Shown here one piece after another: positions 16,577-24,106 of a stretch of 64,000 bases of DNA; within the stretch, counting starts at the first letter, position 1, and every line of letters begins with the position of its first letter. The DNA comes from Bacteriovoracia bacterium. GTDB lineage: Bacteria; Bdellovibrionota; Bacteriovoracia; Bacteriovoracales; Bacteriovoracaceae. The position numbers and the translations under genes were made by a program. Where the stretch lies: NCBI GenBank assembly GCA_030431635.1, contig JAUIIL010000009.1, positions 1 through 64,000 on the forward strand, read 5' to 3'. The notes below the pieces were generated by a model, which was not told the origin of the DNA, ran no database searches, and was given only the letters and a program-made list of their open reading frames with translations.

Positions 16577-19500
16577 ATGATAAATAAAATTATTGAGTTT
16601 TCAGTTGGTAATAGAATGTTTGTCTTTATGGCAACAATATTACTGCTGATATTTGGTTATCGCTCATTTCAAACATTATCAATTGATGCTGTCCCTGATA
16701 TTACAAATACTCAGGTACAAATCAATACTTCAGTTAAGGGTCTTGTACCTGAAGAGATTGAGCGAATGGTAACTTTCCCCATTGAATACTCAATGAATGG
16801 TATTCCTGGGGTTGAAACAATTCGTTCTATATCCAGATTTGGAATTTCACAGGTAACGGTTATTTTTAAAGAAGACACCCCGATATTAACGGCAAGACAG
16901 CTTGTAAGTGAAAAATTACAAAACATTGAATTGCCATCTGGAATAACACCAGAGATGGGGCCAATAAGTACAGGACTTGGAGAGATTTTTCATTATTCAA
17001 TTTCTGCTAAAAATCCTAAGTCTGATCCAGAGGAAAGATTGAAAGAGCTAATGGAATTACGCTCTCTTCAAGATTGGTTCATTAAGCCAAGGCTTCTGAC
17101 GGTTAAAGGTGTTACAGAAGTTAATACTATCGGAGGTTATGAGAAGCAATTCTTTATACAGCCTGACATTGAACTTCTGGCCAAATATGGTCTTCATTTT
17201 GATGATATTGAAGTTGCGATTGAAAGTACAAACTTAAATGTTGGTGGAGGCTACATACAGCAATCTGGTGAGCAACTACTTGTTAGAGGTGTCGGTCTAT
17301 TAAAAACATTTAAAGATATAGAAGATGTCGTCGTAAAAAGACTCTCGGACTACCAAGTCATCAAAATCAAGGATATTGCCAAGGTTAAATTTGATAAACA
17401 AATTAGAACAGGAGCTGCTACCGTAAATGGTGAAGAATCAATTATTGGAACGGCCTTCATGCTCCTTGGTGAGAATAGTCGTACTGTATCAACTGATATT
17501 TTTGATAAGATAACTCAAATTAAAAAGGATTTACCTGACTGGGTAGAGCTTGATGTTCTTTATAATCGCTCCAATATGGTTAATGCAACACTTGGTACAG
17601 TGGAACACAATCTCTTTATGGGGGCCTTTTTAGTCATCTTGTTTCTTTTGATGCTTGTTGGAAATCTCAGGGCAGCTATCATAACTTCTATTATCATTCC
17701 TATTTCTCTTCTTATCACTTTCATTTTAATGAAATGGCAAAATGTTTCGGGAAATTTAATGAGTTTAGGTGCACTTGACTTTGGAATCATCGTAGATGGA
17801 GCTGTTATTGTTATTGAGAACTGTGTCCATAAACTCCAAAAGGAAGGTACTCGTTTAGGGCGAGAACTGACGAGAGATGAAGTTAAAAAATATGTAACTG
17901 ACGCTGCTATTGAAATACGCTCTGCTGCTGGTTTTGGTGAGTTGATTGTTATTATAGTGTTTGTTCCATTATTTGCTTTAACAGGAGTTGAAGGAAAGAT
18001 GTTTGGCCCAATGGCCCAAACATTTATAATGGCATTATGTTCAGCACTAGTGCTTTCGTTTACACTTGTTCCAGCTCTGGCTGCCACTTTTTTAAGTGGA
18101 AAAACAAGAGATTCTAAACCATACCTTATGAGAACGGCCGAGAATGCTTTTTCTCCCGCTTTGAAAAAAGCACTCGATTTTAAGAAGATTGTTCTAGGAA
18201 TTGGGATTGTCTCTATTTTTTCTGGTGTTATTCTATTTTCAAGAATGGGTTCTGAATTTATCCCTCAGCTTGATGAGGGAGATTTTGCTCTTCAATTTAT
18301 TCGCCCAGCGAATATTAACACTGAAAATTCAGTAAAACTTCAAATGCTTTCAGAAAGACTTATCAAAGAATTTCCACAAGTCGAAAACGTATTTGCAAGA
18401 ACTGGTGCTGCTGAAGTTGCGACTGATCCTATGGGAGTTAATATCTCTGATTCATACGTTATGTTGAAAGACAGAGATAAATGGCCAGAAGATAGTAAAA
18501 TCACAAATAAAGACGAATTGATTGAAGCCGTTAAAGCAAAAATAGAGCTTCATGTTCCGGGCCAAGTCTTAATGGTATCTCAGCCAGTAGAGCTAAGATT
18601 TAATGAGTTATTAGAAGGAACAAGGGCCGATGTTTCCGCCAAAATCTTTGGAGAGGATTTAGATAAACTCATTGCTTACTCAAAACAAGTTGCTGAAATA
18701 GTCGGTGAAATTCCTGATTCTGGTGAAGCTGAGTCTGAGTCAAAAGGTAAATCACCAATGATTCAGTACACACCAAAGATGAACGAGCTTGCCCAATTAG
18801 GTGTTACCGCTAGACCTGTACTTGATGCTATTAGTACCGCGGTTGGTGGAAAAGAGATTGGACACGTTTACGAAGGGGTACGAAAGTTCCCGATTGTGAC
18901 AAGACTTTCAGAGGCTCAGAGAAAAGATGTTTTTACCATTAGTCAGCTTCCAGTGGGAATTTCAGAGGGGTTTACTGTACCTATTTCACAAATAGCAGAT
19001 ATAGACTTTGTAGAAACATTCACTGCTGTGGCCCGTGAAAAATCACAAAGAAGAATTGCTGTCTTAATTAATCCTAAAACAAGAGATATTGAGACATTTG
19101 TAAATAAGGCCAAGTCACTTGTTGAAGAAAAGATTAAGTTTCCAGAAGGCTATTATATTGAATGGGGAGGAAGTTTTAAAAATCTTCAAAGTGCTAAAGA
19201 GCGTCTTTCGGTACTTGTTCCACTTGCGATGTTAATTATCATTGGAATGCTCTACGCTGCATTTAAAAACTTCGCCCAAGTTATACTGATTTTTGCCTGT
19301 GCACCAATGGCCTTAATTGGCGGTGTATTGTCTCTAAACATCGCTGGAATGCCATTTAGTATCTCTGCTGGTGTTGGTTTTATAGCCTTGTCTGGTATTA
19401 GTATTCTCAATGGAGTCGTCTTAGTTACTTACTTTAACCGATTGATTGAGGATGGGAAAACACCTGATGAAGTTGTGCAAGAAGGAGCAATGACCAGATT

Positions 19501-19708
19501 ACGACCAGTTTTAATGACAGCATTAACAGATATTTTTGGATTTCTGCCAATGATGTTTTCTAGTGGACTTGGTGCTGAAGTACAAAAGCCATTAGCAACG
19601 GTTGTTGTTGGAGGGATTTTTTCAGCAACTCTTTTAACATTAATTGTTATTCCGAGTTTATACAGACTATTTATTAAATATATGCAACCAAACCTGAATG
19701 AAATTTAG
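16577..19708 (+). CDS. czcA: CzcA-like HME-RND divalent metal efflux pump
   Basis: Full-length inner-membrane RND pump, 1043 residues with twelve predicted membrane spans. The HME signature GALDFGIIVDGAVIVIEN (about residues 394-411) supplies the acidic proton-relay residues of CzcA-type pumps. At the place where CusA has its copper methionine (YMP) this protein has ALQFIRPA, and there is no methionine triad, so Zn2+/Co2+/Cd2+/Ni2+ is more likely than copper. Last gene of the seven-gene operon; a GC-rich hairpin follows. Confidence 0.92.
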   Translation: MINKIIEFSVGNRMFVFMATILLLIFGYRSFQTLSIDAVPDITNTQVQINTSVKGLVPEEIERMVTFPIEYSMNGIPGVETIRSISRFGISQVTVIFKEDTPILTARQLVSEKLQNIELPSGITPEMGPISTGLGEIFHYSISAKNPKSDPEERLKELMELRSLQDWFIKPRLLTVKGVTEVNTIGGYEKQFFIQPDIELLAKYGLHFDDIEVAIESTNLNVGGGYIQQSGEQLLVRGVGLLKTFKDIEDVVVKRLSDYQVIKIKDIAKVKFDKQIRTGAATVNGEESIIGTAFMLLGENSRTVSTDIFDKITQIKKDLPDWVELDVLYNRSNMVNATLGTVEHNLFMGAFLVILFLLMLVGNLRAAIITSIIIPISLLITFILMKWQNVSGNLMSLGALDFGIIVDGAVIVIENCVHKLQKEGTRLGRELTRDEVKKYVTDAAIEIRSAAGFGELIVIIVFVPLFALTGVEGKMFGPMAQTFIMALCSALVLSFTLVPALAATFLSGKTRDSKPYLMRTAENAFSPALKKALDFKKIVLGIGIVSIFSGVILFSRMGSEFIPQLDEGDFALQFIRPANINTENSVKLQMLSERLIKEFPQVENVFARTGAAEVATDPMGVNISDSYVMLKDRDKWPEDSKITNKDELIEAVKAKIELHVPGQVLMVSQPVELRFNELLEGTRADVSAKIFGEDLDKLIAYSKQVAEIVGEIPDSGEAESESKGKSPMIQYTPKMNELAQLGVTARPVLDAISTAVGGKEIGHVYEGVRKFPIVTRLSEAQRKDVFTISQLPVGISEGFTVPISQIADIDFVETFTAVAREKSQRRIAVLINPKTRDIETFVNKAKSLVEEKIKFPEGYYIEWGGSFKNLQSAKERLSVLVPLAMLIIIGMLYAAFKNFAQVILIFACAPMALIGGVLSLNIAGMPFSISAGVGFIALSGISILNGVVLVTYFNRLIEDGKTPDEVVQEGAMTRLRPVLMTALTDIFGFLPMMFSSGLGAEVQKPLATVVVGGIFSATLLTLIVIPSLYRLFIKYMQPNLNEI

Positions 19709-19724
19709 ATAAATACTACAATTC

Positions 19725-19757
19725 AATGCCCGCCACCCCCGCCGGCGGGCATTTTCC
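19725..19757 (+). terminator. Terminator of the CzcA-like operon
   Basis: Perfect 10-base stem AATGCCCGCC (19725-19734) and GGCGGGCATT (19744-19753) with a 9-base loop, ending in a short T run. Located 16 bases after the pump stop codon. Confidence 0.7.
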
Positions 19758-19764
19758 TAGTATT

Positions 19765-20075
19765 TCTTACAGTAGTTCGGAGGCGGGAATTGTTCAATTA
19801 GAAAATATTTTGGTTACTACTTGAAGTAAGTATAAACAACGTTGTTCCCGCCATGCCCGCCGATTTCGTGAAATAGAATGAAAAATGATGAACTTGAGTG
19901 ACTGAAAGCGAATGAGCTTTCAGCAGGAAACGGGCAAACGAGCTCTGGTATTGGATCTTGGCGACTTTCTTGGATTAGTTAAAAGTTAGAATTATCCCTC
20001 GGGTAGTTCGGGCATATTGGTTCTAGCCTTTTAATATTATTGATAAAATCGGCGAACTCAAATTTCAGTTCCCGC
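19765..20075. repeat. Dispersed intergenic repeat, copy C
   Basis: Contains AGTTCGG (about 19773), GTGAAA/ATGAAAA tracts (about 19868-19887), GCAAACG.GCTCTGGTATTG (from 19934), TCGGGTAGTTCGGGCAT (19999-20015, identical to copy B) and the 29-base block 20031-20059 identical to 4859-4887. The gap 19709-20207 holds this element, the terminator and, at its end, the promoter region of the small exported gene; no other gene is supported. Confidence 0.6.
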
Positions 20076-20207
20076 TGAGGTTACTGTGTTGAATTTTGGC
20101 GCGTCTAAAAAGCGTTATATATCTTTTAGTTTTTTTGTATAAAAAATCTTATTATTTTTTTTAAGATTTATTAATTTTCTCCGAATATATTTTACCAAGG
20201 GAGGCTT

Positions 20208-20483
20208 ATGTTAAAAAAAATTAAACTAAAGATTTTTGCTATTACACTTTTATCATTATCTACGAATTTCGCTTACGCTGTATGCTATAACGTAGAAACC
20301 TCAGACGGAGGGTGTTACTCATATGGTGTGCAAGAAAGATACACCACAAATGTAGAATATATTTTCTATAAACACCCGACAGTGGTTTTAGGGCCTGATG
20401 ACGTGTTTTATAGCGATTTTCCAGATGGGCTTGGTGAAGGTGATTCGGCTTCGTACGGTTCATGTATGGCTTGTCAGCAGTAA
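20208..20483 (+). CDS. Small secreted cysteine protein
   Basis: A 91-residue protein with a clear signal peptide (cleavage after NFAYA, about residue 25) and four to five cysteines in the mature part, including CMAC near the C-terminus. AAGGGAGG precedes the ATG at good spacing. No family recognised. Probably disulfide-bonded and extracytoplasmic. Confidence 0.65.
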   Translation: MLKKIKLKIFAITLLSLSTNFAYAVCYNVETSDGGCYSYGVQERYTTNVEYIFYKHPTVVLGPDDVFYSDFPDGLGEGDSASYGSCMACQQ

Positions 20484-20494
20484 ATATTTAATAC

Positions 20495-20530
20495 TGAACA
20501 GGTGTATAAGGTTTGCTTCACACCTGTTCA
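20495..20530. terminator. Hairpin after the small secreted gene
   Basis: Inverted repeat of 11 bases, TGAACAGGTGT (20495-20505) with ACACCTGTTCA (20520-20530), 14-base loop. No T run follows, so it may be an RNA stabiliser or a factor-dependent terminator instead of a classic terminator. Confidence 0.45.
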
Positions 20531-20534
20531 TCAT

Positions 20535-20595
20535 TAAAGTAATAACGAAAACTTTTCAAACGTCCTTTAGAGTTACCAACTAAAGATTCTTAATT
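20535..20595. repeat. Partial copy D of the dispersed repeat
   Basis: The stretch CGAAAAC.TT.CAAACG.CCT.TAG followed by CCAAC.AA.GATT matches the middle of copy A (4750-4793) with scattered differences. It lies between the small secreted gene and the convergent kinase-fold gene. Confidence 0.4.
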
Positions 20596-21471
20596 ACCAT
20601 TTATTCGTCTTTCAAAGTTAATATCAAACTCAATATCTTTGAAGAGTTCATCTATTTCAGGGATTTGTTTCCTCCAGTTAATGTACTCCGTCCGTTTTGT
20701 GAAAACAGTTTGAGTACTTTCGCTTGGAGCTTTTTTCAAAGAACCATCAATATTTCGAATATCAATGTACATCCAACCATGTTCAGTGGAGAAAACTAAA
20801 TTTTCATCATGAAAATCATCCAGTGACTCAAGAGGAATTGATTTTTCTCCAAACTCTTTAAGTTTATCTTTAAGAAGTTTTTGAACATCAGGAGGAATAG
20901 CAGTCGGGTCTTTTTGCAGAATCTCCATCCAGTCTTTAAATGTTTTGATTTTTAAATCTACTTTATCAGGAGATTTAAAGTGAATACTTAATTTTATATT
21001 TTCAACGATAACAATATCATTCGCTTTATCTACTTCATAAAGATGGGGTAGAGGAAACTCTGTTGCTTCTTGAAGTAGATTGTAACCAGATTCGAAAGCG
21101 TGGGCTTCGGTTAAAAGTTCAGACTGGCCATGTTCAAAACTCACTCTTAAAGCTTTTCCATCACCAATGTCAAAAATAGCATTAACTTTGCCACGCCCTA
21201 GGATTCCTTTAACTTTAATTTCTCTACCACTTGGAAACTTAAGAATCGCTTCACTAAGCTCGCCTGTTTCAAGTTTCTTATAAATTTCTTCTAATACTGC
21301 TTTTCTGTCTCCAACTTTAAGCGTGTAAGTTTTAGAAACGAAAGTTTCATCAGTTATATTTTTTAATTTTGAAAGCTCGAACTCCCTTTTTTTTTCTAAA
21401 CAAGGTAAGGCCTCAACTCGGGCATGGGCTGTGTGAAAGAGAGTCAATATGGTAACTATTTGCAAAAACAC
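20590..21471 (-). CDS. Exported protein-kinase-fold protein (APH-like motifs)
   Basis: A 293-residue protein, GTG start, with a signal peptide ending near TAHA (residue 17). The middle shows an ATP-grasp-like N-lobe (LGRGKVNAIFDIG...KALRVSF, with the likely ATP lysine) and a catalytic segment D219-F-H-D-E-N224 equivalent to the D-L-H-P-G-N loop of aminoglycoside phosphotransferases, followed by MYIDIRN (DFG-equivalent Asp). Kinases with signal peptides are rare in bacteria because ATP is absent from the periplasm, so it may act after export, for instance in a prey cell. Substrate unknown. Confidence 0.7.
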   Translation of the reverse strand: MFLQIVTILTLFHTAHARVEALPCLEKKREFELSKLKNITDETFVSKTYTLKVGDRKAVLEEIYKKLETGELSEAILKFPSGREIKVKGILGRGKVNAIFDIGDGKALRVSFEHGQSELLTEAHAFESGYNLLQEATEFPLPHLYEVDKANDIVIVENIKLSIHFKSPDKVDLKIKTFKDWMEILQKDPTAIPPDVQKLLKDKLKEFGEKSIPLESLDDFHDENLVFSTEHGWMYIDIRNIDGSLKKAPSESTQTVFTKRTEYINWRKQIPEIDELFKDIEFDINFERRINGN

Positions 21472-21669
21472 AGTTCTTTATCGTAAAATCAATACATAAA
21501 CTTAATTGTCCGTAAAGTACCTGACTTCTTAACTTTGCCAAATAGTAACGGTAAGCTATGGGTAGATAATTTGTTACTTTATATTTCTTTTGAAAGTCAA
21601 AAAAGTTCAAGTCTGTACTCTTTTAATATTTTTGTATTCAGCATTCGCCTAATGAGCTAGGCTTTAACA

Positions 21670-22845
21670 ATGATAGATATAGAAAAGGTGAGAAAAGAAA
21701 CTCCTGGATGCAAGAACAGGATTCATTTCAACAATGCGGGATCTTCTTTTTCCCCTCAAGCTGTTATTGATGCTGTTAAAAATCATCTTAATTTAGAGCA
21801 GGAGATGGGTGGTTATGAAGCTGCCAACAAAGAGTTTATCAAAATTGAGAAATTTTATTTAAATACAGCAGAGTTAATAGGCTGTAAGTCAAATGAAGTT
21901 GCCTTTGTTGAAAATGCAACGAGGGCATGGGACATGATTTTTTATAGTTTACCTTTTAAAAGAGGTGACAAAATTGTCACTGATGTGGCTGAGTATGCGA
22001 GTAACTACATTGCTATGTTACAACTTTCAAAAAAGCTAGGTTTGGAAATAGAGGTTATTCCCGACGACAAAGATGGTCAGGTGGATTTAGATAAATTAAA
22101 AAAATCAATGGATGGAAAAGTAAAGCTTGTTGCTCTTACTCATATTCCAACAAACAACGGACTTATTAACCCAGCTAAGAAAGTGGGAGAAATTGCTAAA
22201 GAAGCAAACGCTTACTATTTGTTAGATGCTTGTCAGTCTCTTGGACAAGTAAACGTTAAGGTTGATGATATCGGTTGTGACTTTCTTTGCGGGACAGGAA
22301 GAAAATATTTACGAGGACCTAGAGGTACAGGACTACTCTATGTGCGTGGATCCCTCATCGAAAAAATTGAGCCTGTTTTCTTAGACTTACATGCTGCTAC
22401 GTGGACTTCTATGCACGGCTTTAAAATAAGAAATGATGCGAGAAGATTTGAAAACTGGGAGTGTCATGTAGCAGGGAAGTTAGGGCTAGCTACGGCTATT
22501 GGGTATTGTAATCAATTGGGAATTGAGAATATAGAGAAAAGAGTTCAAGAACTGGCCAAAAGTTTAAGACAATCTTTAGCAAAAATTCCTAGCATTACAG
22601 TACTAGATAAAGGTTGTGAAAAGAGTGGTTTAGTGACTTTTACAGCTCCTTTTAATATAGAAAATTTACAAAAAGAGTTAGAGCTTTCAGGCATAAATAC
22701 GTCCGTTTCTTACCTCGAATATGCACGATTAGATTTTGAACCTAAGAACTTAAAGATGGTTTTAAGAGCATCAGTGCATTACTACAACACGCTGGATGAG
22801 ATTGAAAAACTCTGTTCAAAAGTATCTGAAATCCTAAGAAGATAG
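21670..22845 (+). CDS. Class V (NifS-like) PLP aminotransferase
   Basis: A 391-residue cytosolic PLP enzyme of the cysteine-desulfurase/isopenicillin N epimerase-like group. Landmarks: HFNNAGSS at the N-terminus, LLDACQSLGQ with the cofactor aspartate, and GTGRKYLRGPRGTG with the Schiff-base lysine. No cysteine-desulfurase catalytic loop was identified, so it is more likely an EgtE-like lyase or an aminotransferase of unknown substrate than IscS. It stands alone, divergent from the kinase-fold gene. Confidence 0.82.
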   Translation: MIDIEKVRKETPGCKNRIHFNNAGSSFSPQAVIDAVKNHLNLEQEMGGYEAANKEFIKIEKFYLNTAELIGCKSNEVAFVENATRAWDMIFYSLPFKRGDKIVTDVAEYASNYIAMLQLSKKLGLEIEVIPDDKDGQVDLDKLKKSMDGKVKLVALTHIPTNNGLINPAKKVGEIAKEANAYYLLDACQSLGQVNVKVDDIGCDFLCGTGRKYLRGPRGTGLLYVRGSLIEKIEPVFLDLHAATWTSMHGFKIRNDARRFENWECHVAGKLGLATAIGYCNQLGIENIEKRVQELAKSLRQSLAKIPSITVLDKGCEKSGLVTFTAPFNIENLQKELELSGINTSVSYLEYARLDFEPKNLKMVLRASVHYYNTLDEIEKLCSKVSEILRR

Positions 22846-22862
22846 TTAGAGAATTTTTCATA

Positions 22863-23042
22863 CCCTGTAATAAGAAAGTCAGTTCGAAAGCCTCCATAAA
22901 CCCTTGGGCCAGTTCATGGTTTGGGAGAATAAGTTCGAGTCTTTCTAAAGAGGAAGCCTTAAAATTAGTGAAACTTGCAGCGATGGATCTTTTTATTTAT
23001 AAAAAAATATCATTATTTTTGAAGGTTATCAATCTATACTAG
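22863..23042 (+). pseudogene. Possible gene remnant
   Basis: An open frame without a proper start runs through this gap and reads like protein (INPWASSWFGR, then SKEEALKLVKLAAMDLF) before stopping inside the convergent kinase gene's end. It may be the tail of a decayed gene. Weak evidence: an AT-rich frame of this length can be open by chance. Confidence 0.25.
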
Positions 23043-23874
23043 AAAGCAATAGGTCCCTTTTTAAAAGAATACTTTGAATTTCCTCTTCGGATAATAAGTT
23101 ATCTAACACAGATAAGTTTTCTCTATTTAGACCCTTAAGTTGTTCCAAAACATCAGTATTTAATTCAATTTTATCAGCTCTTGGTCTTGTTATACGACCA
23201 CCTATATCTGGATTAAAAGAGAGCCCGTTATCAATTGCAACAAGATCGTTATTTGAATCAATTAAAACATTTCTTCCATGTCTATCGTGGATATTACCTA
23301 AAAAATCTAAAATAAAGATATGATTTAATTGTTCTTTTCTCCCTTTATTAGCTTTAGAAATGGCCCTTGCAAAAGGATTGGAATCAACAAAAGGATTAAT
23401 AACTCCAAGGAGATCGGTAAAGTGATTAGAGAAATTCTTTTTTCTATCAACCCAGGTCTGAACTGAAACTTTTGTTTTAACTCCGTTTATCTCTATTGTT
23501 CTTAAAAATGTAGGTGGGACGACATCAAATCCTAATAATTTTGATAACTCATATGCAGCGACTTCATATTCCGGTTTTAAAGAAAAGAGGCGATCAATTT
23601 CTCCTAAAGTTCCTATGTAACTACCTTCTTCTTTAATTATTACTTTCTGGCCATTTTCAAGTATTCCAATATGTTTTTTTCCTCCAAAAGTAAGAGCTCC
23701 TCTTGCGATTGGAAAACGCTCAATTTTAACGATTTTAGAATTTCTTAGTTCAGAATCACTACGAGTTAATTCCGACAACGTCTTTCTTAATTTATCGACA
23801 CAGCTTCCCTGTGCAGAGAACACAAGAAATAAGAAGGTGAATGAATATAAAATCTTATTGTTAACCAAAGTCAT
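23029..23874 (-). CDS. Exported PI3/4-kinase- or Fam20-like kinase-fold protein
   Basis: A 281-residue protein with a signal peptide ending near SAQG (residue 23). The catalytic region LGNIHDRHGRNVLI followed by LVAIDNGLSF is the pattern of PI3/PI4-kinase-like and Fam20-like kinases (D-x-H/R-x-x-N plus I-D-N-G). An upstream KHIGILENGQKVIIKEEG supplies the likely ATP-binding lysine. GGAGAAAG precedes the ATG. It is the second exported kinase-fold gene within 3 kb, but from a different kinase subfamily. Extracellular or prey-directed action is an inference. Confidence 0.72.
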   Translation of the reverse strand: MTLVNNKILYSFTFLFLVFSAQGSCVDKLRKTLSELTRSDSELRNSKIVKIERFPIARGALTFGGKKHIGILENGQKVIIKEEGSYIGTLGEIDRLFSLKPEYEVAAYELSKLLGFDVVPPTFLRTIEINGVKTKVSVQTWVDRKKNFSNHFTDLLGVINPFVDSNPFARAISKANKGRKEQLNHIFILDFLGNIHDRHGRNVLIDSNNDLVAIDNGLSFNPDIGGRITRPRADKIELNTDVLEQLKGLNRENLSVLDNLLSEEEIQSILLKRDLLLSSID

Positions 23875-23959
23875 CTTTCTCCACTATTAAATATCGTCTA
23901 TGACGCTATTTAAATTAAGTAGGTGAGTAAAACGGTTTTGTGTCTAGAGCGTTGAGTCC

Positions 23960-24088
23960 CTTCTGGTACTGGTTGAGCAATTAGATATTGAGCCTTCTGC
24001 GCTCTCACAAATCATGAATAGAGTTTGTGAGCTTTATGGGCATCCGGATGGTGTAGTGGAAGGAGGCTATTATAGAGCTGCACCCTGA
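23960..24088 (+). pseudogene. Possible gene remnant
   Basis: A 43-codon open frame with no proper start reads VEQLDIEPSALSQ, NRVCELYGHPDGVV and GGYYRAAP before a stop, with protein-like composition. It lies in an otherwise empty gap between two minus-strand genes. I could not identify a parent family. Confidence 0.25.
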
Positions 24089-24106
24089 AATCCCCAGTGA
24101 AAGAAC

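Noticed and set aside
17560-18087. 175-aa minus-strand reading frame inside the CzcA-like gene
   Set aside because: Shadow of a highly conserved pump gene; no ribosome site and no independent protein character.
4671-20075. Repeat copies as integron attC sites
   Set aside because: The GTTCGGGC-type motifs do not match the attC core (GTTRRRY with inverse RYYYAAC), the modules between them are multi-gene and in both orientations, and no integrase is visible.
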